Below are positions 54,563 to 64,000 of a stretch of DNA of 64,000 nucleotides, piece after piece. The translations under genes and the position numbers were made by a program. This DNA comes from Aspergillus flavus (taxonomy: Eukaryota > Ascomycota > Eurotiomycetes > Eurotiales > Aspergillaceae). Every line of letters starts with the position of its first letter. Position 1 is the first letter of the stretch. Location of the stretch: assembly GCF_009017415.1 (NCBI RefSeq), contig NC_092403.1, forward strand, positions 1,178,001 through 1,242,000, given 5' to 3'. Under the pieces are notes generated by a model, which saw only the letters and a list, made by a program, of their open reading frames with translations, had not been told where the DNA came from and did not search any database.

Positions 54563-56500
54563 TCAGTAAATCATCACATATAATCGGTCTGCCGTCACTG
54601 TACCAGAATCTCCTGTGGCAGACTTTTTCTCCAGCACTGGCACATAGCCATTTGCTAGAGCTGCTTCTGCAAGACTATTCGCTTGCCTCGCAAATGTGTA
54701 TCCCTCTTTTGTCCATTCCATCTGGGATTTTCCAATTTTCTCTAATACACATTTCTCTTCATCTATTGCATCCAGGTGACTCCTAATTGAATCCCAGGTT
54801 AGAGTTGTTCCTCTTTGTTGGTTAAAATGTTCGATTTCCAGAAGGATTTCATCTCGTCTTTTTGCTACTCTTTCCAACCCAGACGCTACCGCTCGTAGTT
54901 CCAGCTCGAACGTCCCATTCACAGTCACGCTGGGTAAGGCAGTTGCTTTGGTTAACTTGACCACGAACATTCCTTGTTCAGTTGTGTCTTGCTCCGTTTT
55001 GATATGAATAGTGGTCACGCCGTCAGTAGCAACCTTCTTGCCAAATGCTGCTTTCCGCATACGGTTACGTTGCTCAGCCAAATCCCTCAGCGCAGTCGTC
55101 TGGGAAGAAGTCATAATATGGCTTCGTATCTTTATTTGCGATCCCTGTACTCTCGATTCAAGTAATACAAGGAAGTCACTAGAACCCTCTCGCTCGTGAC
55201 GAAATCGAGCCCAAGCTCGTTGTATGGTCTTGCCAGCAGTGTCGTTCTCCATTACGATTTGAGAATCCTCTTTCCACCAACAATCTTGTGGTTCCACTTC
55301 AATCAACTTCAATCCTGCATTGATAGGATCTTCGATAAAAAAGCAGCTTTGATTGGTAGCCGTTGTAGTTGATGCCCGTTGTCGCTCAGTCTTGATGTAG
55401 ATTATGGGAGTAAAGCTTACAACTTCAATATCTGGGAGCAATTGTGCGTAACGCCCTTCGGGTCTAATATAGTATTCTTCACCAGGCGCCTCATGATAGA
55501 GTGGAATTCCCACTATCTGTCCCTCAACACATTTCGTCTCAGGACCGCAACTTAGCTTTGCAAAGAGCTGACCATCTTGGCGTGTATAAAGAGGGAAGTT
55601 TCCTCGGATATATCCACGGTCAAAGCCGAATGCAGTCCGGCATTTGCTCTCACGCTCCAGTGAGAGAATATGACCGCTGCCAATGAAGCTGGCTGGCGAG
55701 GGCGCAAATATTCCGGCAGATATCATTTCCTGGGGCTCAGTTGAGACAGGCCCTGCAGATTTCAAGCCCCATGCAAAGATAGAGTCATCCCGGGTTTCTC
55801 TTATAATCTCTCTTTGTAGACGTATGAATGCGTGGTCACCCTCTCCGTATATCATCGGCATCATGATATTGAAAATCCCAAGAAGACAATAAGCGATGTC
55901 CTCCTTCCGCTTTGTTGTTCGTTTTGAAGCCCAAGACATACGTTGTGCAATACTTGCCTCTGACAACGGTCTTCTCCCGAGGAGGAATGCGCGCGAGATG
56001 CCTGTGATCGTTTCGATCAGGCCTGTCCATTGGGCTTTACTGCCAATATCCACCCACTGTGAATTAAAGAAAAGAAGACGCCTCGGTGCTAGAAGCTCTT
56101 GCAATGTCCAACCCCGTTGAAACCACCGGCTGGAGGATATTTGAGAGGGTAACTGTTTGCGATCGTCGGTAGTAACATCGGAGAAATAGACATAGCAAAC
56201 AGAGGCATTGCTATACCATCGGAACATAGAATTGATGGCTTCACCGAGTTCGACTGAGTTGGTCTTGTCAATACAACAGGTGTCGATCCATGCATGTGTA
56301 AAGCCATCCTTTTCTGCACGTTCGCAACAGCCCTTGAATTTAACTGGCCAGCTGGCATCCCCGGTATTTCTCTCGGTAATATCGCGAAATGACACTTCAT
56401 CTTCATCATTTCCCCACGTATGTGAAAGTATGGCGTAAGGAGGGACTTGCTCGTTGAAGAACTCCTCCAGCGCAAAGGTTTGTACATTTATAAGACGCAT
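54563..56500 (-). CDS. HET-domain heterokaryon-incompatibility-type protein (645 aa)
   Basis: Single exon. Residues 1-230 form a typical HET domain: MRLINVQTFALEEFF, YAILSHTWG (HET motif 1), the WIDTCCIDK motif (2), INSMFRWYSNASVCYVYFSDV, and RWFQRGWTLQELLAPRRLLFF (motif 3). AYCLLGIFNIMMPMIYGEGDHAFIRLQREI follows, as in HET-E1/HNWD-type proteins. The remaining 400 residues contain no WD40, NACHT or ankyrin repeats. They form an uncharacterised region with a possible helical bundle near the C-terminus (about 545-620, Glu/Arg/Leu-rich). HET domains trigger programmed cell death during non-self recognition when activated by partner NLRs. The closest NLR-like sequence here is the collapsed gene at 36.6-38.0 kb. 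Cytosolic. The gene appears intact. Confidence 0.92.
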   Translation of the reverse strand: MRLINVQTFALEEFFNEQVPPYAILSHTWGNDEDEVSFRDITERNTGDASWPVKFKGCCERAEKDGFTHAWIDTCCIDKTNSVELGEAINSMFRWYSNASVCYVYFSDVTTDDRKQLPSQISSSRWFQRGWTLQELLAPRRLLFFNSQWVDIGSKAQWTGLIETITGISRAFLLGRRPLSEASIAQRMSWASKRTTKRKEDIAYCLLGIFNIMMPMIYGEGDHAFIRLQREIIRETRDDSIFAWGLKSAGPVSTEPQEMISAGIFAPSPASFIGSGHILSLERESKCRTAFGFDRGYIRGNFPLYTRQDGQLFAKLSCGPETKCVEGQIVGIPLYHEAPGEEYYIRPEGRYAQLLPDIEVVSFTPIIYIKTERQRASTTTATNQSCFFIEDPINAGLKLIEVEPQDCWWKEDSQIVMENDTAGKTIQRAWARFRHEREGSSDFLVLLESRVQGSQIKIRSHIMTSSQTTALRDLAEQRNRMRKAAFGKKVATDGVTTIHIKTEQDTTEQGMFVVKLTKATALPSVTVNGTFELELRAVASGLERVAKRRDEILLEIEHFNQQRGTTLTWDSIRSHLDAIDEEKCVLEKIGKSQMEWTKEGYTFARQANSLAEAALANGYVPVLEKKSATGDSGTVTADRLYVMIY

Positions 56501-57385
56501 TGCGGTATTTCAAGGATTCGACCAATTGACACGGTTGAAAGGTTGAAACACTCGGCTTGGATGCGAAATGCGGATAGCAGCGCCAATTTAATGTCAACAG
56601 GATGCATGGGGACTCGTTAGACGTGCCAAAGCCTCAAGCTTGGGATTTCTTCAGTCACACTAGAGGATTGGAGGGAAGTCTACTCTTTGAAGTTCGAGAT
56701 TCGAGTTGATGGGCTGGAGAATTGGCTGGCGTTGGTGGGCGCTTACGAGCGGGGTAGTAGGGCTGGTTCTATTAGGACTAGGCGCCAACGCAGACGGGTA
56801 AGCATCCTATTAAGGCAATCTCCTGTACTGATTAATTACGGGGTAGTGGCTAGCACAACGAGAGCTGAAGTTTGCATAAATTAGGTAACTTGAGTGATCC
56901 TCGTTCTGAGTATCCAGTCACCCGAACCAGGTCCAGTTTACTTGCAACGACTCCACGTGGGCCTCAGCCTCGTCTCATTGTCATCTCCGGCAATTCGCTC
57001 CAGCCCTTCGGAGAGAGTCTCCTTGCTAGTGGTCATCAATATACTCTCACCAGAGGCATGTGAACAAGATATACCGGCCATTCGGACGATGCGGTAGTCT
57101 TTCGAGTAATGAGATCGGTCCGAGCGGTTTGGGCCTATAGACGAAGGGAGTTACGAGACAAGCCGGTAATTCAGAGACAGTTTTCTACGGTTCTGCTAGA
57201 ACAGATATTTGGGGGTTTCTGTAAAAGGGTCTATTGATTAGCCGTCATAGCATATAGCATGATTGTTTATCCCTCCCCAAATTCATCTCAGGGTCCTTAT
57301 ATAGCTGCTTTTTTTTTAAATAAATAGTCTTGCTAGGTGCTAAAGCCAATGACCTGAGTCTACCAGGGCTTTCCACATAGCAGAC
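56501..57385. other. intergenic
   Basis: Promoter of the HET gene and 3' flank of the tyrosinase. Frames of about 65 codons have no motifs. Confidence 0.5.
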
Positions 57386-58582
57386 TTAATCATACCCATA
57401 ACAAAGGTATCCACCCTGAGTGTTCATAACCTCTCCAATAGTAACGTTGGGCTTGATGTTGAAGGACGACAACTCATAGTGAAGGGTTGCATTCTGCCAG
57501 CCACCAGCAGGTTCAACATTGGCAGTATGGTTCAAGGTCGGTCCGCTTATATCGTAGAGACGGTTGATAGGATCCTCCTTCTGCCACTTCCACCAAACAC
57601 GGTCGATGTACATATGATGCATGAAGAAAATCGGGTCACCGGGTGAGGATTTGATATCGGCCATCTAAAGGCTGAATTCGTTAGTAAAGGGGCCATTATA
57701 CTGCATTATTTCAAAGCTAATACGTACCACACCGCCAATGTAGGTGTGAACGCCCTTATGGGGAATGTTGGAAATGCAATCCCACCAGGGCGAGAAAGTG
57801 TTGTACGCATTGCAATTATTAAGGGCGATGCTGTTCGCATTGGCAATTGCGTTTTCGTTGTCCCACGCACGGCGCAGACAATAGTCGGTGTCTTCATCAC
57901 CGGGACCAATGTGCAAGGTGTAGTTGGAGAAACGACCGTCAATCACACAGAGGTCCGATCCAGTACCATTTCCGCCGAATGCATCTGGACCCCACATGGA
58001 TGACTGCCACATATTACCGCTGTCGGCGTCCTTCTGCTCGTCCCACCATCTTTGATGCAACTTAGCATACAGGGAATAAGCGAAAGGTAGACGTAATAAA
58101 CTTACGGTATAGGGCCAGTATAGCTGCACTCTTCTCGAAGTAGAGTCTCGTAGATGTGCATGTAGTAGCGGTGCCACGGGAGGAATTGGCCCTATTCACA
58201 TACTGGTTAGATGTGTGATAAAAACAGAAAGGGGTCAACTTACAACGTGGTGAATGATGTCCGCGTGCGCGGTATTGGTCATTCCACGGTGAAGGGCTTG
58301 AAGATCACTGAAGCGGCTAGTAGTAGCCGTCAGTCCGGATTTCGCAGGCTTGTCCATCAGGCATTGAACAGCATCGAGAAAGCTGGTCTGCTGTTTCGCA
58401 GTCAGATGACGCCACTCCTTACGGATTGTCATCTTCTCTTTGCTGCAGCTGCCGGTGAAGTACTCGGGGATGAACTGGCTGACGGTTTCACGTTTGTCGA
58501 CGTTGGACGACATTTTTGGGAAAGCAGCAGCAGACACACTGACTGCCAGAGTCAGTGCCGCGCTGAAGACTGAATACTTCAT
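57386..58582 (-). CDS. secreted tyrosinase / catechol-oxidase-type copper enzyme (341 aa)
   Basis: Four exons: 58582-58244, 58191-58106, 58049-57728 and 57664-57386. The introns are 52, 56 and 63 nt. A signal peptide lies at residues 1-20. CuA ligands lie in HADIIHHVGQFLPWHR (His106, His112 region and His120); the VG junction is made by intron 1. The family segment GPIPWWDEQKD is rebuilt by intron 2. CuB is formed by HKGVHTYIGGV and SPGDPIFFMHH (His265, His266), with DRVWWKWQ following; intron 3 lies between the two. A tyrosinase normally oxidises monophenols and o-diphenols to quinones. Short secreted fungal forms lacking the long C-terminal shielding domain, as here, are often tyrosinase-like with catechol-oxidase or aminophenol-oxidase preference. 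The substrate is unknown. A TATA element lies about 140 bp upstream. Confidence 0.92.
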
Positions 58583-58724
58583 GATGAAACTTGAATAGAA
58601 AAATGATTCAACGAGTGACAGGCGTCAAAGCACGCCGGAATAATGAAAACAACAGACAAGCGACAATGGTCAAGAGAAAGGAATGATTCATGTCAGATGG
58701 AGTCAGGAGGTCATATCATCTGTT

Positions 58725-58730
58725 TTTATA
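58725..58730 (-). promoter_or_regulatory. TATA element of the tyrosinase gene
   Basis: TATAAA on the minus strand about 143 bp upstream of the start at 58582. Position is plausible. Confidence 0.4.
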
Positions 58731-61700
58731 CTTGTCATTCCTGACATTGCATAATCCGAATATCCTTTCAAATCTTGAAGTCCCCGTACCAGCGTTTTGC
58801 AGGCTTGGCACGAAAAACCACGAGTACAAGCCCTATATTTGGCTCGGTGTGGGTGGATGATGAATCGGACTCCATCCGGGAATCCACATCATCTTATCTT
58901 CGCTTGCATTTTTGACGATTTCAATGTACACAGCTCATCTTCAGTCGCCCTTCGCATGACTATCCTCTAGAAAATAGCCGTAAAGGCGACATTCAAGTGG
59001 CATTTTTGCATCACAAAGGGTGTCCATCTATTGTATCGACTTCCAATCCTACAGTGTGTTGTTGTTAACACTCACTCTGAGAATAGTCGAGACAGTATCC
59101 TTCAAATTCAACATGAGACGGGTGGCTGAACTGTGGGTGTGAAGCTGGTACATACACTAATAGACGGTATCCATTAGGCAACCGTTTACATCCATTGCGC
59201 TTTTCGACCGAGGCTATGCAGTTTTTGTTAGTATCTCGGTATTGTCATTCCGCCAGTAGTGTTAAGTGGCGTTGGCATGAGGCGTGTAGAAAATGCGTTG
59301 GCGACAAGCTCTGTACGTATGCTTGGGTGGGTGCTTTTCTTGGCACCATTGGAAAAATCGGAAGACGCGTGGCAGTATCGCGCTAAGCTGTATGCAAGAG
59401 ACTTCATGTTGACGATCATTGCCTTCAAGAGAGTGACAACCATCTAATAGCTCCAGTACCGAGTTCGAGGCTATTACAGGGCTGAACTTTTCAAGAGCCT
59501 CTCCTTGGAAGGCCGGACCCAATGCTTATCTGGATGGATCAACAAACTGCGATCGGCGGATGGAACATCCCGATATCGCTTACCACAGATGTTCAAATGC
59601 AATAGCAATTTTCTAGACAGCAAAAACATCAATGGATAGATAAAACACTCAAGATGATGCTCGACTAACTCCTATGATCAAGGCATATTCAGGATGGTAC
59701 CTCGTTTGGCTTGTAGGGAAGTCTTCGATCGTTTTCCTTGCGTTGTTCTGAGCTGAAGAAGCGAACTTGTACTATTTTTTGCATCCAATAGTATCCACAA
59801 GAACGGAATAAAATTTGACATCAAGTTTGAGGTAGATGAACTCGGTGTAAGTCCTTTCAAGCCGGACGAGTATACCGGATTGAGACAGTCTTGTCAGGCT
59901 CAATGTCTGCTGGGGTTCAACCCGCTCGGCCTAAATCACCAACTCTCTTCGCGCCGGGCCGAGCCCGATCCAACCTCTTGGCAATCAACAACATATTGTA
60001 TTGCGCATGCTAGTTGTATAATGCATGTAATGAGATATTCCCAATGAAATTCATTGCTACCATACTCGAGGTGAAACATGGCATCTGAAAAATCTTTATA
60101 GCCGTAAATACATTTGATATCGTTCTGACCAAACCTTAAGCCTCTCACGCTGTTCATGGACAACAGAAATATATATTCAGGCGAAGGGGACGGTGATTAG
60201 GCTCCTCTGCCGCCGACTATGATAATTCCCCTTGGAACACAATCAACTGCACTATAATTGGAAAGAAATCCCGAGATTGTTATGCTCGGTACTGTCCTTA
60301 ACTTTCGATGAATTCATGCCTCTTAAAGGCATTCAATGTTGTGTCTTGCTCACGTGACGGCGTTTTGCAAGTACTTGATAGTTGAGGCTATCTGGCACGT
60401 GACTATACGGGATCCACCTTTTACTAGCAAAAGCTTCATCTTTCCTAAAAGAGTAATTTTCCGGTTACTACTTAGGTACTGATCCACCCACACCCGGCAG
60501 TCCGATTCCACAGCCAACCTGCCAAATTTCTCTCTATGGCTCTTGCTGGCGGTGGTGTCCCCGATAGCTATTAGCTCGGTATGTATTCTGCGAGCTCCAT
60601 AGGAAGTATGTGTACTACGTGATGCTCAGATTGCAATGGTAGTGACTGTCCGGTGGGTAATTATCGCTCCAATGGAACATGGTAGGCCGATATGGCCGAC
60701 ACTGACAACAATAAAGGGTCGGCCGTTGTGTTTATGAGTTCTGGCAGGGTCCAAACTGCACCTCAACTGGCAGTTTCCTGACTGAGATGTTTGTATACTG
60801 CTACATGTAACAAGCGAGGTTTTGTAAGGAATGACAATTGAAATAATGGAGGTGCTTGGGGATCTGCGTGGAGCTAGGTGTGCGAGTGAAAACTACTTGG
60901 TAAAAGAGTAAGAAGAACGGTAATTATACAGTACAGTCATTGTTGTATTGCAAAAGTGTTGTTTTGGACGTTGATGCTTTCCGAGGCATTGAGTGTACTT
61001 GGCAGAATGGTGATTTGCTGTAAGATGTGTAAACGAGAGTATGTTTATAAGCAACCAGGATTGTGTACCCCGTATAGCCTCTGATGCGAGAACAATTAAT
61101 ATGTTTAGAATATCAATGTCTCGAGAGGATCGGAGAGACCGAACTAAAGCGTTGGAAACAACATCCTGTAAGAGGTTAGATTGAAATTCACCAGCTAGGG
61201 CAGCAGCCGATTCATTCGTAGCTTACGTCTTGAACGCTAGGTAGCATTGTTACGGAGACCTGTTAGATATGGTCACGATGCAATGCATGCTGCCGGGTAT
61301 CCATATTACTGTGAAAGAGAATATCTATCGCTTCTTTCACATATCGTTCGACAGATTGTTCATACGACCGCCCGGGCACTTCGGGCCGGTTCCCCTAACG
61401 CACTCGGCTTGAGCTGAGCCCCCTATGCATACATAATTCGTTGAGGAACATCACGACTGTCAGTGTAACATCAAACATTCCATATGCTGGAGAACTGCGC
61501 AGTGACCACATGTTGTTTGATCTCAACAGGATCGGATGTCATGGTTGGACAATAGAATGACAATCGCAACAAGAATTGTTGCTGTTAATACTATAAGATA
61601 CAACAAGGATATCAGTCTTGACCCATGGAGCCAAGGCGACGTGGTTACTTCGTCACTGCCCTTCAGATGAGATAAGTGGCGGGCCTATTCGTCACAGGGG

Positions 61701-62530
61701 AGAACTATTTGGCTAAGAGACATAGACCGCGTATCTCCATTTCGAGAGATCATTGAATGCCGACGATCGGCATCAAAGCACACCAAGAGTGAGGGGTATA
61801 CTTGGAATATCGTATGACCCCGCAATAGAGCTCGAGAGACGAAGAAGTCGGGTTTGGTGGGGGGTTTTCTAAAGCTCCACAGTGATAAGGGTGCAGGGGT
61901 TATATGCATGTCTCAGTTCAACTGATAGATAGCTTTGCCACGTATCCTGGATTCACTTTCGTCAACTAGAGCCTTAGAAAGAAACGGACATTATGATATC
62001 CAGATTAAATATAGTTTCGTTTACCTTTTTAATGGTCAACCCTGGATTCTCTGTTGTATGAAAGTGTAATTACTAGGACTAGTACATCTGATGCTAATGG
62101 TAGTAAACACATTGCAGAAGCGACAACATACCGCGGCCTGATTATGTGTCTGTCGCCACCTGGTGGGTCAATAGCTTCCAGTGTCTTTAAACCTGATATG
62201 TATTTCCAGGATGGCGCGGATAGTATGAAGTGACAGCCAATTATACGTCTCGGTAGAGAGGGACCTCTATGCGGTTCTACTAGCATGAAGAGGGGTTAGA
62301 TGCGATAACATCAGCATAGCGACATTTCACCATAAGTTGTGTACTGGAATCCGGGTTCGACGTTGTATTGACGAATTATACTCGATGAAGATATTGCATT
62401 AATGGCATGGATCAGGTAGTAATGTGCTGCGGGTTAAAACTGCAGCATTAATATCGAGATAAACAGGGAAGGAGTGAGTAACTACGTCTGCAGTAAGAGC
62501 AAATATCCTTGGAGATGCGACTCGGAGTAG

Positions 62531-62536
62531 TATAAA
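62531..62536 (+). promoter_or_regulatory. TATA element of the edge gene
   Basis: TATAAA on the plus strand about 140 bp upstream of the ATG at 62672. Confidence 0.4.
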
Positions 62537-62671
62537 GGCGGCCTTCAATCCGTACTGCCCTTCCATCCAAGCGCTCAATTGAAATTCAATAGGAAGCTCT
62601 AGCACAACACTAGCGAGGTTATCATTCCATCTTCAGATTATCATCTCTTTATCGAAGTCCGACTCGGAAAC

Positions 62672-64000
62672 ATGGCTCTGGCGTACCCCGAAGGCGAGTG
62701 CTTCTTCAAGCGTTCCGCCTTGAACTCCAGTAACAAGAGCTTCTATCAAGCCGATCGTGCGGACCATTTCTATGGTCACTTCCTTCTTGAGTTCATCTGG
62801 AACGTGCCAACTCATACGGGAGATGCTGCACGCAAAACCCATAAACACCCGCGTTCCACATACCACCTGAATGACCTGAGTACATGGACGCCACCACCGA
62901 TGATGTACAAGACGAACGGTCCTTACATAGGAAGCTGGTCACAGCTGCCCTTTGTGTATGGCTCACATTACTCCAAGGGAAAGCAGCGCCGGGTGCAGCA
63001 TAATCTTTGCACTAATGCCGACCGACTTCAGGCCCAGATGAAAGGTGCTGCTATGGAGGTTAATCTCACACGTTCCGCCTAAGTCAGCTAGTATAATCGA
63101 CTAACATCTGCCTCCCAGTCCTGGTTCATGATCATGCCGATGCCCAAGAGGCAGGAAGGCTGGGTGTTCATTGATGTCAGTACATTTGCTCCAAGCCATA
63201 TGTTGCCAATACTAACTGCTCCACTCACTTCATAATTCTATAGCGCCTGACAAATATTCGAGGCATTTACATCCCGGTAGCACACCAAGCGTCCGAGGAC
63301 CATCCGGAGCTTTGCACCTTTGTGCATGTCAACTTCGCTACAGCGGATGGTACGGTTAACATGTTCCATCACACTGGTAATGCGAAAAACCCGAAGACAT
63401 TCTGGAAGCCTGTCACATTGAAGAAGACGGTCGGCCTGCAGGATTGGAGCAACTTGACCGTGGGGTTCAATATCAACGGTCTGGTAAATCTTCTCTCACT
63501 GCCTCGCCAGCTACGTGCCCAAAATGCCTTCACCTCCAAGAATATTATTATTCTGGAAAGCGATATGGTGGCAAGCCCTAGGGTGGAGCGAAGCTACGAT
63601 GACGGCACAGACTTTGACTGGGCCAAGGTTGCTGGAGCCAACTTTGGCCTGAGTATCCAATGGAAGCCTGCCCCTCAAAAGCAGGACTGGCTAGAGAACT
63701 TCGTAAAGAACTCCTTGACTATCGCTGTTGGCTTTATTCCTGGTGTTGGGCCCATCGCGGCTATTGCGTTCCCGTTGATCTGGACGGCTATTGCTGATCC
63801 GGACTCGTTCGTCGATACCTGGAGGAACCTCTGTCCCGGAGTGGATCTGCAGCTGAAGCTCCTGGAGGCTATCAAAGATAGTGCTAAGGAGACTCGGGAA
63901 TACCTTCCAGACGGATGGGAGAAGACAGCTCTCGGTCCTAAATTTCTTTCCGGTTCTCATGCCACTGGCATGAGGGTGGCAGCTTTGGTCTCGGACACCG
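62672..64000 (+). CDS. unrecognised protein, truncated by the window edge
   Basis: Three exons are visible: 62672-63058, 63119-63175 and 63244 to beyond 64000. The introns are 60 nt (GTTAAT donor, GACTAAC branch, CCCAG acceptor) and 68 nt (GTCAGT donor, TACTAAC branch, TATAG acceptor). Phases are 0 at both joins and at least 400 codons are read with no stop. The protein has no signal peptide. The N-terminal part is polar and aromatic. From about residue 149 comes a strand-rich domain (GIYIPVAHQ, CTFVHVNFATADGTVNM, TGNAKNPKTFWKPV). Near residues 309-329 lies a hydrophobic Gly/Pro hairpin, AVGFIPGVGPIAAIAFPLIW, flanked by charged helices (LKLLEAIKDSAKETREYLP). I do not recognise the family. The hairpin would suit membrane insertion or a buried helical pair, but this is speculation. 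The context AACATGG supports the start. Confidence 0.6.

Larger units (their letters stand above)
58583..62671. other. 4-kb region without a supported gene
   Basis: No frame longer than about 85 codons has any coding character, on either strand, and no exon chain could be built. The left end is the tyrosinase promoter and the right end the promoter of the edge gene. The rest may be gene-poor accessory DNA or strongly decayed transposon sequence. Confidence 0.5.

Noticed and set aside
1..64000. tRNA, rRNA, CRISPR array or PKS/NRPS/terpene backbone gene
   Set aside because: No cloverleaf-like arms with a GGTTCRANNCC box in a plausible setting, no regularly spaced repeats and no backbone-synthase motifs were found.

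Overview
The window looks like filamentous-ascomycete DNA, most likely Eurotiomycetes (Aspergillus/Penicillium type). The evidence is short spliceosomal introns (mostly 46-79 nt, GTRNGT donors, CTAAC/CTGAC-like branch points, YAG acceptors), fungus-specific families (Zn2Cys6 regulators, HET domain, RTA1, DUF3632, DUF4419, fungal rhodopsin-like membrane proteins, an MpaB-type oxygenase) and no operon structure. Exon models were built by hand from splice consensus, reading frame and family conservation. No rRNA, tRNA, CRISPR array or intact transposon was recognised.

Layout. 2-6.5 kb: a small single-TM protein, two uncharacterised proteins and an NmrA-like Rossmann protein. 6.8-13.1 kb, all on the minus strand: a secreted S10 serine carboxypeptidase, an oleate-hydratase-family flavoprotein and an MpaB-like ER oxygenase. 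14.4-18.6 kb, minus: a seven-TM rhodopsin-family protein, a DUF3632 protein and an SDR. 19.4-26.4 kb, plus: a Zn2Cys6 regulator, an M20 metallopeptidase and an Frm2/Hbn1-type nitroreductase. 27.2-35.7 kb: an RTA1 protein convergent with a 16-exon ABCC transporter, followed by a second Zn2Cys6 regulator whose zinc cluster is split by an intron. 36.6-40.5 kb: a collapsed NLR-like gene (hydrolase-like domain joined out of frame to TPRs) and a CYP52-like P450 whose frame breaks just after the heme loop. 43.0-47.9 kb: a second rhodopsin-family protein and an O-methyltransferase. 48.5-58.6 kb: DUF4419, a PD-(D/E)XK-like hypothetical protein, an arylsulfotransferase, a HET-domain protein and a tyrosinase. 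About 4 kb with no convincing gene follows. An unrecognised gene with a hydrophobic Gly/Pro hairpin then runs off the right edge.

The right two thirds looks like accessory or subtelomere-like sequence: long intergenic spaces, homopolymer tracts, two diverged copies of a dispersed LTR-like repeat, allorecognition-type genes and tailoring enzymes (P450, OMT, tyrosinase, arylsulfotransferase, SDR) without a backbone synthase. Two functional groupings stand out. One is the oleate hydratase/MpaB-like pair, both acting on lipid or prenyl C=C bonds. The other is the regulator/ABCC/RTA1 group, which resembles an export and membrane-stress module. Both groupings are inferences from adjacency.
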